From: Spirometra erinaceieuropaei
Lineage: Eukaryota > Platyhelminthes > Cestoda > Diphyllobothriidea > Diphyllobothriidae
DNA length: 64,000 nucleotides
Reading direction: 5' to 3'
NCBI GenBank assembly: GCA_902702965.1
Contig: CACRXP010000982.1
Location: forward strand, 116,662-180,661
The notes below the pieces were generated by a model, which saw only the letters and a program-made list of their open reading frames with translations, did no database searches and had not been told where the DNA came from. The position numbers and the translations under genes are program-made. Positions within the stretch are counted from its first letter, which is position 1; each line of letters opens with the position of its first letter. Below, piece after piece: positions 47,801-58,440 of this stretch.

Positions 47801-50800
47801 ATTTGCCAAGGACACTATCGAGAAACGAATGCAGATTTTACCTAGTCCTACTGTTGTGTAATTTGTAATGTTATTCCATGGTCTTCTGCAATGGAGGTCT
47901 GATGTGCAGGCGGCAGTACCCAGCACAAAAAAATTCGGATGTGGGCAACGTCGGAGGCTAGTCGTTTGGAGCCAACGATAGGGCCAAAAAAGCCGAATAG
48001 GACATCCTAATTCGACTCTACTTCGAACGTTGGGCCGCTTGCACAGCTCCAAGGCTAACTTTCCTCCGGCCGCTGTCCTCTTTGGAGAATTAGCCTTGTG
48101 GGACACGGTGTGTGGTCGTTGTGACCCCCAGAGGAGGGTGGCCTAAGGGGGAGGGGAGGTTAATGTCCACAAAAATGTGGCAGCTACGGACGAGCTACCT
48201 GCTGCAAAAAATAGCCGTTTAATTTCCTGTGAAAGCTGACCTCGCCTGTGCGCTTGCGGTTGTTTCACCGCCATGACTCACTCTGGTGGCTGGTTAGGTT
48301 GGTCGCCGGTCGCTGGTACATTGCTAGTGTACCGTATTGCTTCCACCCTCAGCGTCACATTTTTTAAGTTGTTATTGCGAGTAACTCGAAGGTAGCAGGA
48401 AATGCATGCTGTAAGAGGATAAGTAAGGGGTGCATTGATCGGCGAAGGAGGCAGATTCTCGCATGTATTTTTGGACTTACTGGACGATGGGTAGCGAGCC
48501 GGTTGTCGTGCGGTGTAGGTCAGTGGCCAGAAAATGAATGTCGGCAGATCCACAGTAATTGTATTTAAAAATGCGGTTTAAGAGCAAATTGCCAAGTTTT
48601 CGGTTAATGTTGGTTAAACCCCTGACCGTGTCATGTAGGTAGAATAAAAATAACTGAAAAGATGGATAAATGTTTCCAACGGAAGGTTTTTGCATGCATA
48701 CGAACGGCGGTTTGACCAAGTTAAACAATCTGATATAAAAAAGTCATGGTTTGGAATAATGGCGACAGTTAAGGAAAAGTAAAGGAAGCCTTTTTCGGGT
48801 GGATCATTGGAACAGCTGCTGCTGCTCGAACCTGGGTTATCGTCTCGCGTGTTTATAAGCCGTTCTTGTGTCTGACAGCATCAAACTCTGCGCTTGTTAG
48901 TTTGCGGGAGCAATAGGAATAGAGATATAGAACTGGGAAACAAACCCGACTGGTGACAGGGCTGCCTCCGTGCCAATGAAATTTTCTCCGAACAGCCTGC
49001 TGTAGGGAATATGTTCAGTGGGGCTGGTACATGGCTGGTATTCATTGCTCTCGGAGTACCAAAGACCTTATTAATGACTATCTGAGGGCAACCGTAAATA
49101 TGGTTCCTGCCTGCCTTGCCCATAAGAATGTTTGCATCGCACAAACTTCATGTGTATCAAAGACGCACAGAGATGGACAGATGGTTGTCTCAAAAGGTGC
49201 CGAATCCAAGGTAAACGTTGACCAAATTGTTACATTCACCAAAATCGTGACACGTATTGGGACCACATGACGCGGAGTTGGTTTCAAACATTGTCGTTTT
49301 CTCTGGGATCGGATCAGATCCGTGAATTAACCGCTCAATTGTCCAGAAGGTTCTTTTTCATCCGACCCTGCACACTGCTGTCAGAAGTACACCTGATTTG
49401 TTGCCACCTTAACATGTTTAACTTTCTCCGCCAATGTTACTCCCACTTTTCTCTCTAACATTCTATTTGTCTGAGTCAAGACGTCTCCGTAGGTAGTCAC
49501 AGAGAATCTTTGCCGAAAGTATTTCATCGACCTCGCTTAAATTATTTTCGCCTAGCTCAACCGAAGCGTTTGATTAAGTTACCGTGGGCGAAGTCGACTA
49601 GGAGCATTTGTAATTTTTGTTTTTAACTACAGCCTTGAAAATTATTCTTCTGATCAGAACCCGATAGTGCTTATGAAGCTTGACAAACTTCCAGTTCTCT
49701 GAAATGCCAGAATACGGTTTATTAAAAGTGTGCTTGAACAAAATTAAAAGTATCGACACGATTTTTAGTAGGGGAGACTAAAAGAAACCCTCGCATCAGC
49801 CCCCAGTAGTGCGAAGAAGGCCATGCCTGGTGCGTCTTTTTATAGATTTTTTTGTCGGTCTGAAATGATCAGACAACATCAGTTAATCTGCAGGCTCTAC
49901 TATGAGAACGATGATGCTTATTTTCACACAATGACTTTAAAATCGTATTATAACAGAAACCCCTAAGCGTCTTCGGCCTTTAGACGCGTCGCAAACCCAA
50001 AATTTGGCTTCCAGGGGGACGCTAAAAAGCAAAGTACTTGACACGGATGAAAGAGTTAGGTAAATTCGTCTTTAGTTATGTAATGCACACGGACATCTTC
50101 ATGGTATTCATTAACATTGTCGGACGTCGATTGTGGGGAAACTCGTGAACTGAAAGATAGGAATTGCCTGATGCCACACTCTACAGTCAATCCCAGAAAT
50201 CGTGCTCCATCGTTATATTGCAGAGTCTCACCTTTCTAACCTCCGTATGGTTGGATTTGCGGATTTTCACTCTGCTCGAATGACCAAAGACCACAGAATT
50301 AAGTGAGCACACAAAGAAAATAAACAATTCTCATGTACCAACTCGTGCCACAACGATCGGCTCCAATATGTTTTGTTTTTGACATTGAAAATGATTTTCG
50401 ATTTGTGTGATAAACTATAGACGGTTTTAGGGTGTCCTAAATATACACTGATTGGCTTTAGAACATGCATGACGTTGAGCACTATCCGACCTTGGTTAAC
50501 ACATGAAATATTCCATCTTTCGTTTTCGGCCAACATTGGTCTTCACGTGTTCTCGGTTTCGGTTACTGTTTACGAAGCCTTGAGGACATCTGTTGGAGGA
50601 GGGTCAATTCGACGTTTAAGTTCATTCATTTCTGTTTTCCGTTTGAGTAGACTATTTTAGCTGTTTTTTTTCAAGAAGGCATTAGCCAAAAAGGTTAATC
50701 TGATGTGCTGCGAAGGTGCTGGACTGGACTCCTGCCGACACTTTCGCCTCCATTGCAGGCTAAATCTATGGCAATAAACTTGAGTCTGTCCGTGGAAATC

Positions 50801-51303
50801 TCAATCATGCCCCAGAGTATGATCGTAAATGTCACATCTGTGCACCTCATCTAGATTTTTTGGCTTACAGGTGGCGACTATATGGACCAAGAGCTCGTAT
50901 TTAGTAACTTCTCCAAGTAACCAGATCGGGTACTCCAGTGGAGTTTTTGGTGTTTTTATAGACCCGATCGACAAATTGGCCGTGCAAAGACAGAAGGGGT
51001 TTTAATTTGTCAAACTGTTTCATGTTGACAGTTATCCCCTCTTCATGGTATCTGCCTTCCAGTTACCCATTACCTACTACCGTACCCAATCGCACATTAG
51101 ACGACTGATCTGCTAGGATGGTGGATTGATGCCTGGGAGTGAGGAAATAGAGTGAGTTCGACTCTAAGGACTGCGTATCCACAGCATTCGACACATACTC
51201 CTCACTACAAACAATCTGAAATACCACTGTGAGCTAAAAGTCGTGGCTTGGAATTTTACCAACTGACGGAATAAATTGCTCCTCCACTCAGGCCGGATAG
51301 TCA
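44812..51303 (+). repeat. Large inverted duplication, left arm
   Basis: The whole 6.5-kb segment is matched, in reverse complement, by 53747-64000 after removing the insertion at 58252-62030. Anchors are 44812 with 64000, the frame at 45636-45821 with 62991-63176, 47741-48106 with 56912-57277, 49031-49270 with 55779-56018, and 51303 with 53747. The arms differ by scattered substitutions and small indels. The arm runs into the assembly gap, so its inner end is unknown. No gene of known family was found inside; frames shared by the arms change many amino acids, so most are probably non-coding. Confidence 0.93.
47741..48106 (-). other. Unassigned 121-codon frame kept in both arms
   Basis: An ATG-initiated frame of 121 codons (starting MSHKANSPKRTAAG) is kept at identical length in the right arm at 56912-57277 with about eight amino-acid differences. 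I recognise no domain. Most changes alter the residue, which argues against strong protein constraint. It may simply be a chance frame in a recent duplicate. Confidence 0.2.
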
Positions 51304-51837
51304 NNNNNNNNNNNNNNNNNNNNNNNNNNNNNNNNNNNNNNNNNNNNNNNNNNNNNNNNNNNNNNNNNNNNNNNNNNNNNNNNNNNNNNNNNNNNNNNNN
51401 NNNNNNNNNNNNNNNNNNNNNNNNNNNNNNNNNNNNNNNNNNNNNNNNNNNNNNNNNNNNNNNNNNNNNNNNNNNNNNNNNNNNNNNNNNNNNNNNNNNN
51501 NNNNNNNNNNNNNNNNNNNNNNNNNNNNNNNNNNNNNNNNNNNNNNNNNNNNNNNNNNNNNNNNNNNNNNNNNNNNNNNNNNNNNNNNNNNNNNNNNNNN
51601 NNNNNNNNNNNNNNNNNNNNNNNNNNNNNNNNNNNNNNNNNNNNNNNNNNNNNNNNNNNNNNNNNNNNNNNNNNNNNNNNNNNNNNNNNNNNNNNNNNNN
51701 NNNNNNNNNNNNNNNNNNNNNNNNNNNNNNNNNNNNNNNNNNNNNNNNNNNNNNNNNNNNNNNNNNNNNNNNNNNNNNNNNNNNNNNNNNNNNNNNNNNN
51801 NNNNNNNNNNNNNNNNNNNNNNNNNNNNNNNNNNNNN
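51304..51837. other. Assembly gap (534 N)
   Basis: A run of N begins exactly where the left arm is last seen, so the inner boundary of the inverted duplication is hidden. Confidence 1.
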
Positions 51838-52714
51838 CCATTTTTTTCAAACTCCCTATTCCACACAAGTGTCGCAACTAAATCCGCTTCAAAAGCATAA
51901 TATCGTACGGGTCTAGCAGTTTGATTGGAATGAACTTCCTTTAAGCCAACGACTCTTCTTGAAACCTATGTCCTATATTATCTGTGTGAAAATTTTCTGT
52001 CTCACATACTGTAATAAAAAACATGTTCGACTAGTTCTTGTAAATAACATAAAGCACAAATGCGCTCTCAGGCTAATCTCTTCCATTGCACGTTTTAAGT
52101 ACAATGAAAACAGTCATACAAAGACAGTGATCACGCGAATGTATAAGAACGGATTTTTTGACCATTAGTTTATGTTTGCTTTTGGGTAAGCCGTCTTTGG
52201 TTGAAGAAGTCTAGGCTCTAACGTTGGGATTTTACCTTCTCATTTTAGGATGCCAGTGGCAGACACTCAAGCTAGTAATTTCGCCCTACGTGAAAGACAC
52301 GCACTAGGCAAATGTTTAGATATATCACATAGTCCTTGCCTTCTAAGGTGCCACGGAAATTGCACGCGGTATATTGTGCCCGGATAAATAAGTCTCGTCA
52401 AGTTATCTCATGGGATATAGATAAAATTATTATTTCCAACAAACTGCCATTTGGTCTATAGGAACTTTCTCAAAAAGTAGACGTGACTTATATTTTGTGA
52501 TGGCCTTAATCACGAAATAATGCAGGTACTCGTACCGCCTTGTTGTCATGGGGGGAATATACAAAAAGGGCCATTTCCTACGATTGCCGTTTAAACCATA
52601 TCTAGAAGACAAAGTGGCTAGCGAGCATTGCTTTCAATAACTTCTCGTCGGGTTACAGTGAGTAAAAAATCGATAAAATGCAGGCTAGGCAAGAGCGCAG
52701 ACAGTTGTATGTGG
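51838..52714. other. Spacer of the inverted duplication, left part
   Basis: AT-rich sequence with no recognised gene. Frames at 51959-52168 (+) and 52430-52612 (-) are short and unassigned. Confidence 0.4.
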
Positions 52715-53110
52715 TTAGTCAACCTTTGACAACCCTAAGCGCGGAGTCTGAACTAGGTTCTTCTGGATGCATAGGGTCGGTTTTCGTAACCTGATGGTGG
52801 CCGCTTCTGCTGCTGCTAACAGGCGCTGGCCCGGTAGCTTAGGGTAGCTCGAGGGGACCTTATAAATCACACGAAATTCTTCAGCGGGGTCCACACGATG
52901 CCCTGAATCCACTGCATGCGAAAAGATGGCGCTGTCTATTCTCCTAGTTTCACCTTTTGCCAGCCATTAGGGAAGGTGCTCTCGTATTCTTTTGGAATGG
53001 CGCCGACTCGTACGACCAGTATAACCTGCTCCACAAGAGCGAGTGAATGAGTAGATGCACATTGAGGCAGTCTGAGGTGGCAGCCTATCTTTGCCTTCTC
53101 CGCCTGATAT
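52715..53110 (-). pseudogene. Penelope GIY-YIG endonuclease fragment
   Basis: The minus strand gives one continuous frame, GEGKDRLPPQ then SMCIYSFTRSCGAGYTGRTSR, a GIY-YIG nuclease start with YTG in place of YIG. It continues through IREHLP, a TAA stop and WLAKGE to HRVDPAEEFRVIYKVPSSYP and IRLRKPTLCIQKN, ending at a stop at 52715. It matches the C-terminus of the element at 20199-22420 residue by residue in many places, so it is the same family. It begins abruptly about 20 bp from the hammerhead-like segment at 53131-53214. Confidence 0.8.
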
Positions 53111-53130
53111 AGGGTAAGTGCAACTCTAAC

Positions 53131-53321
53131 CTTGAAGAAGGAGACAAGATCGCCGGGACAAGAGCTTTATTAGTCTAACGTTTCGGATTCCTACTCGAAT
53201 CCATCATCAGAGACAAAAAATCAGGAACGGGTTTTTCGTCTCTGATGATGGATTCGAGTAGGAGTCCGAAACGTCAGGCTAATAAAGCTCTTGTCCCGGC
53301 GATCGTGTCTCCTTCTTCAAG
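53131..53321. repeat. Head-to-head 84-bp inverted pair with hammerhead-like cores
   Basis: Bases 53131-53214 are the reverse complement of 53238-53321 with four mismatches, around a 23-nt spacer. Each arm contains CTGATGA, a 6-bp stem II (GGATTC with GAGTCC on the plus strand, or GAATCC on the minus strand) and GAAACGT. On the plus strand the core is at 53242-53248 and GAAA at 53268-53271; on the minus strand the core is at 53210-53204. Homology to the Penelope 3' segments at 23794 and 43430 identifies these as terminal (pseudo-LTR) pieces. Inverted or tandem partial termini are usual for Penelope-like insertions. An extra U after the core makes the ribozyme call tentative. Confidence 0.72.
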
Positions 53322-53746
53322 ACCACTTCCTGGGACTCGTCTCTTCGCTTCTACTGACAACTCTAACCATATTTATGGTAACATTATTGACAGAGGAGAA
53401 ATCACCGGCAGAGGGAAGAATCATATTCACTTAGCGTTTCGCATCTAGACTTGGATTATTTCCTCGAGATTGTAGGAGAAAATTTTAAGTTCTGTGTAGG
53501 TGCCTCCTGTCTACCACCAACCGATTTCTGTGCTGGACGTTTTTATAAGTCAGGAGTAGGTCATGTTCGAAGTTACTTGACTGTCAGACCTCAGTCATGA
53601 CTCGGGCCGTCTATATTTTTTTCCTACCCAACAGAGTTTTCCATGCAGGAAGACAATTGGTGGGTAGTTTCAAACCTTCATGTGGCATTGTATGGATGCA
53701 AGTGGGAATGCCCTAGAGTCCACGTAAAGAAGGGGCTACTGCAGCC
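53322..53746. other. Spacer of the inverted duplication, right part
   Basis: No gene is recognised. Because the left arm disappears into the gap, some of this sequence may be the inner end of the right arm with its partner unsequenced. Confidence 0.4.
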
Positions 53747-56700
53747 TGACTATCCGGCCTGAGTGGAGGAGCAATTTATTCCGTCAGTTGGTAAAATTCC
53801 AAGCCACGACTTTTAGCTCACAGTGGTATTTCAGATTGTTTGTAGTGAGGAGTATGTGTCGAATGCTGTGGATACGCAGTCCTTAGAGCCGAACTCACTC
53901 TATTTTCTCACTCCCAGGCATCAATCCACCGTCCTAGCAGATCAGTCGTCTAATGTGGGATTGGGTACGGTAGTAGGTAATGGGTAACTGGAAGGCAGAT
54001 ACCATAAATAGGAGATAACTGTCAACATGAAACAGTTTGACAAATGAAAACCTCTTCTGTCTATACACGGCAAATTTGTCGATCGGGTCTATAAAAACAC
54101 CAAAAACTCCACTGGAGTATCTGATCAGGTTACTTGGAGAAGTTACTAAATACGAGCTCTTAGTCCGTATAGTCGCCACCTGTAAGCCAAAAAATCTAGA
54201 TGCGGTGCACAGATGTGACATTTACGATCATACTCTGGGGCATGATTGAGATTTCCACGGACAGACTCAAGTTTATTGCCATAGATTTAGCCTGCAATGG
54301 AGGCGAAAGTGTCGGCAGGAGTCCAGTCCAGCACCTTCACAGCACATCAGATTAACCTTTTTGGCTAGTGCCTTCTTGAAAAAAACAGCTAAAATACTCT
54401 ACTCAAACGGAAAACAGAAATGAATGAACTTAAACGTCGAATTGACCCTCCTCCAACAGATGTCCTCAAGGCTTCGTAAACAGTAACCGTAACCGAGAAC
54501 ACGTGAAGACCAATGTTGGCCGAAAACGAAAGATGGAATATTTAATGTGTTAACCAAGGTCGGATAGGGCTCAACGTCATGCATGTTCTAAAGCCCATCA
54601 GTGTATATTTAGGACACCCTAAAACCGTCTATAGTTTATCACACAAATCGAAAATCATTTTTAATGTCAAAAACAGAACATATTGGAGCCGATCGTTGTG
54701 GCACGAGTTGGTACATGAGAATTGTTTATTTTCTTTGTGTGCTCACTTAATTCTATGGTCTTCGGTCATTCGAGCAGAGTGAAAATCCGCAAATCCAACC
54801 ATACGGAGGTTAGAAAGGTGAGACTCTGCAATATAACGATGGAGCACGATTTCTGGGATTGACTGTAGAGTGTGGCATCAGGCAATTCCTATCTTTCAGT
54901 TCACGAGTTTCCCCACAATCGACGCCCGACAATGTTAATGAATACCATGAAGATGTCCGTGTGCATTACATAACTAAAGACGAATTTACCTAACTCTTTC
55001 ATCCGTGTCAAGTACTTTGCTTTTTAGCGTCCCCCTGGAAGCCAAATTTTGGGTTTGCGACGCGTCTAAAGGCCGAAGACGCTTAAGGGTTTCTGTTATA
55101 ATACGATTTTAAAGTCATTGTGTGAAAATAAGCATCATCGTTTTCATAGTAGAGCCTGCAGATTAACTGATGTTGTCTGATCATTTCAGGCCGATAAAAA
55201 AATCTATAAAAAGACGCACCAGGCATGGCCTTCTTCGCACTACTGGGGGCTGATGCGAGGGTTTCTTTTAGTCTCTCCTACTAAAAATCGTGTCGATACT
55301 TTTAATTTTGGTCAAGCACACTTTTAATAAACCGTATTCTGGCATTTCAGAGAACTGGAAGTTTGTCAAGCTTCATAAGCACTGTCGGGTTCTGATCAGA
55401 CGAATAATTTTCAAGGCTGTAGTTAAAAACAAAGTTAACAAATGCTCCTAGTCGACTTCGCCCACGGTAACTTAATCAAACGCTTCGGTTGAGATAGGCG
55501 AAAATAATTTAAGCGAGGTCGATGAAATACTTTCGGCAAAGATTCTCTGTGACTACCTACGGAGACGTCTTGAATCAGACAAGTAGAATGTTAGAGAGAA
55601 AAGTGGGAGTAACATTGGCGGAGAAAGTTAAACATGTTAAGGTGGCAACAAATCACGTGTACTTCTGACAGCAGTGTTCAGGGTCGGATGAAAAAGAACC
55701 TTCTGGACAATGGAGTGGTTAATTCACGGATCTGATCCGATCCCAGTGAAAACGGCAATGTTTGAAACCAACTCCGCGTCATGTGGTCCCAATACGTGTC
55801 ACGATTTTGGTGAATTTAACAATTTGGTCAACGTTTACCTTGGATTCGGTACCTTTTGAGACAACCATCTGTCCATCTCTGTGCGTCTTTGATACACATG
55901 AAGTTTGTGCGATGCAAACATTCTTATGGTCAAGGCAGGCAGGAACCATTATTAAGGTTGCCCTCAGGTAGTCATTAATAAGGTCTTTGGTACTCCCAGA
56001 GCAATGAATACCAGCCATGTACCAGCCCCACTGAACATATTCGCTACAGCAGGCAACCCTGTCACCAGTCGGGTTTGTTTTCTAATTCTATATCTCTATT
56101 CCTATTGCACCCGCAAACTAACAACCGCAGAGTTTGATGCTGTCAGACACAAGAACAGCTTATTAACACACGAGACGATAACCCAGGTTCGAGCGGCAGC
56201 AGCTGTTCCAACGATCCACCCGACAAAGGCTTCCTTTACTTTTCCTTAGCTGTCGCCATTATTCCAAACCATGACTTTTTATACTTCAGATTGTTTAACT
56301 TGGTCAAACCGCCGTTCGTATGCATGCACAAACCTTCCGTTGGAAACATTTATCCATCTTTTCAGTTATTTTTATTCTACTTACATGACACGGTCAGGGG
56401 TTTAACCAACATTAACCGAAAACTTGACAATTCGCTCTTAAACCGCATTTTTAAATACAATTTCTGTGGATCTGCCGACATTCATTTTCTGGCCACTGAC
56501 CTACACCGCACGACAACCGGCTCGCTACCCATCGTCCAGTAAGTCCAAAAATTAATGCGAGAATCTGCCTCCTTCGCCGATCAATGCACCCCTTACTTAT
56601 CCTCTTACAGTATGCATTCCCTGCTACCCTCGAGTTACTAGCAATAACAACTTAAAAATGTGACGCTGCGGGTGGAAGCAATACGGTACACTAGCAGCGT

Positions 56701-56911
56701 ACCAGCGACCGGTGACCAACCTAACCAGCCACCAGAGTGAGTCATGGCGGCGAAACAACCGCAAGCGCACAGGCGAGGTCAGCTTTCACAGGAAATTAAA
56801 CGGCTATTTTCTGTAGCAGGTAGCTCGTCCGTAGCTGCCACATTTTCGTGGACGTTAACCTCCCCTCCCCCTTAGGCCACCCTCCTCTGGGGGTCACAAC
56901 GACCACACACC

Positions 56912-57277
56912 GTGTCCCACAAGGCTAATTCTCCAAAGAGAACGGCGGCCGGAGAAAAGTTAGCCTTGGAGCTGTGCAAGCGGCCCAACGTTCGAAGTAG
57001 AGTCGAATTAAGATGTCCTATTCGGCCTTTTTGGCCCTATCGTTGGCTCCAAACGACTAGCCTCCGACGCTGCCCACATCCGAATTTTTTTGTGCTGGGT
57101 ACTGCCGCCTGCACATCAGACCTCCATAGCAGAAGACCTTGGAATAACATTACAAATTACACAACGGTAGGACTAGGTAAAATCTGCATTCGTTTCTCGA
57201 TAGTGTCTTTGGCAAATTCATGGGGTGGTTTTAAGTCCACATCGTTGCAGGACTTAAATTGTCGGTTGCAAAAGTGA
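56912..57277 (+). other. Partner of the 121-codon frame, right arm
   Basis: Same length and start as the left-arm frame at 47741-48106, with about eight substitutions. No recognisable domain. Confidence 0.2.
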
Positions 57278-58251
57278 AATGTGTTTGTAACTGCGATGGC
57301 GAATTCGGCAAGGTATGCAGGGGCAGGGAATGAGATGGGAGACATGGCGCAGCAAAAGACAATGTTGGATAAGCATTTGGGTCAAATCAGAAGGTTTCGT
57401 AAAGTTTGGCAAAGTTTCCAGCCAAAACTTCATGACCGTCACGACAATGCCATGCTCAGCATTGTGGATGACTGGACAAACCGCGCCAGTTGTTGGGTTC
57501 CTTTCTGGTGCATATAGAATCGGTTGTAGGGAGTGCACTGAAGAACGCGCTGCTAATAAGAAGAGACGGTTGTTGAAAAAGAACAGGTCAGCATCACTGG
57601 TCGGCAGAAGCTGTTGTTCTGCAGTATGGCTAGCAGGGCCATAAGGATCTGCTAATGAGACAAAAGTCGTGTAATGGCTCCGGACAAGGCTTCGATGAAA
57701 TAAAAGTTCTGTTCAACGGTCTTCTATGAGAATTTAGAGTACAGGATAAGTAAATCACATGCAGTTCAAAGGCGCTGACCTCATCAATAAACACGGTGGC
57801 GCTCGGTGTGACGCCCAGCATGTAAATTTCGGCTAAATATTAGTTCTGTTTAGTTTACAGGCAAAAAATATCTGTACACAAGACCAAAGTTACTTCCGCA
57901 GTTATCTTAGTGACTCAGTGTCTGACCAATACCCCCATTGGCCGAAGTCATCTCACTCAGTAAGCTTTTACGTACTGCTGCCAAAATCCGACAGTTGATT
58001 TGGTAATATCATTTGATGCGATAATTTGCCGGGTTTTAGGCGTCTACAAAGCTGCGGCTGATGTGTGGTTACACTGGACTCCAGGGTTTACGTTAGACTA
58101 GTTCGAAGAAAGTAGCCAAAGTATGGCGCCTTCTTGGCTCTTCCTTCATTTTATTGAGGGAGACTTTTTGAGCGCCTGGATCAGAATGTTACCCAGATTT
58201 ACTCAGTTCTCGATGGCACTCATAGGACTTGAAGTAACAACATATTTAATA

Positions 58252-58440
58252 CGTTCCTGTAATCGCCGCCAGCAGTCTTCAAGTGGCATGTGCTGGTATC
58301 ACCAGAAATTTGGACAAGCAGCACGACGATGTCTGCCGCCATGTTCATTTAGGCCACCTCTCAAGGCCTCGGGAAACGATCCCGCCCGGCAGTAGCAGCG
58401 AATACTGCCGGGGGCGCTTCCAATGTTCACACTCGCCGTT
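58252..58440 (+). pseudogene. Gag C-terminal remnant
   Basis: The plus frame contains CWYHQKFGQAARRCLPPCSF and a following SGN. This is the Cys/His motif (C-x2-H-x7-8-C-x3-C type) near the end of flatworm Gypsy gag proteins, just before the protease. The rest of gag is absent. Stops after PARQ (58393-58395) and a frame change separate it from pol. Confidence 0.65.

Noticed and set aside
51164..51881. Long frames across the 51304-51837 gap (and 26811-27176 across the first gap)
   Set aside because: They consist almost entirely of undefined residues from N bases.
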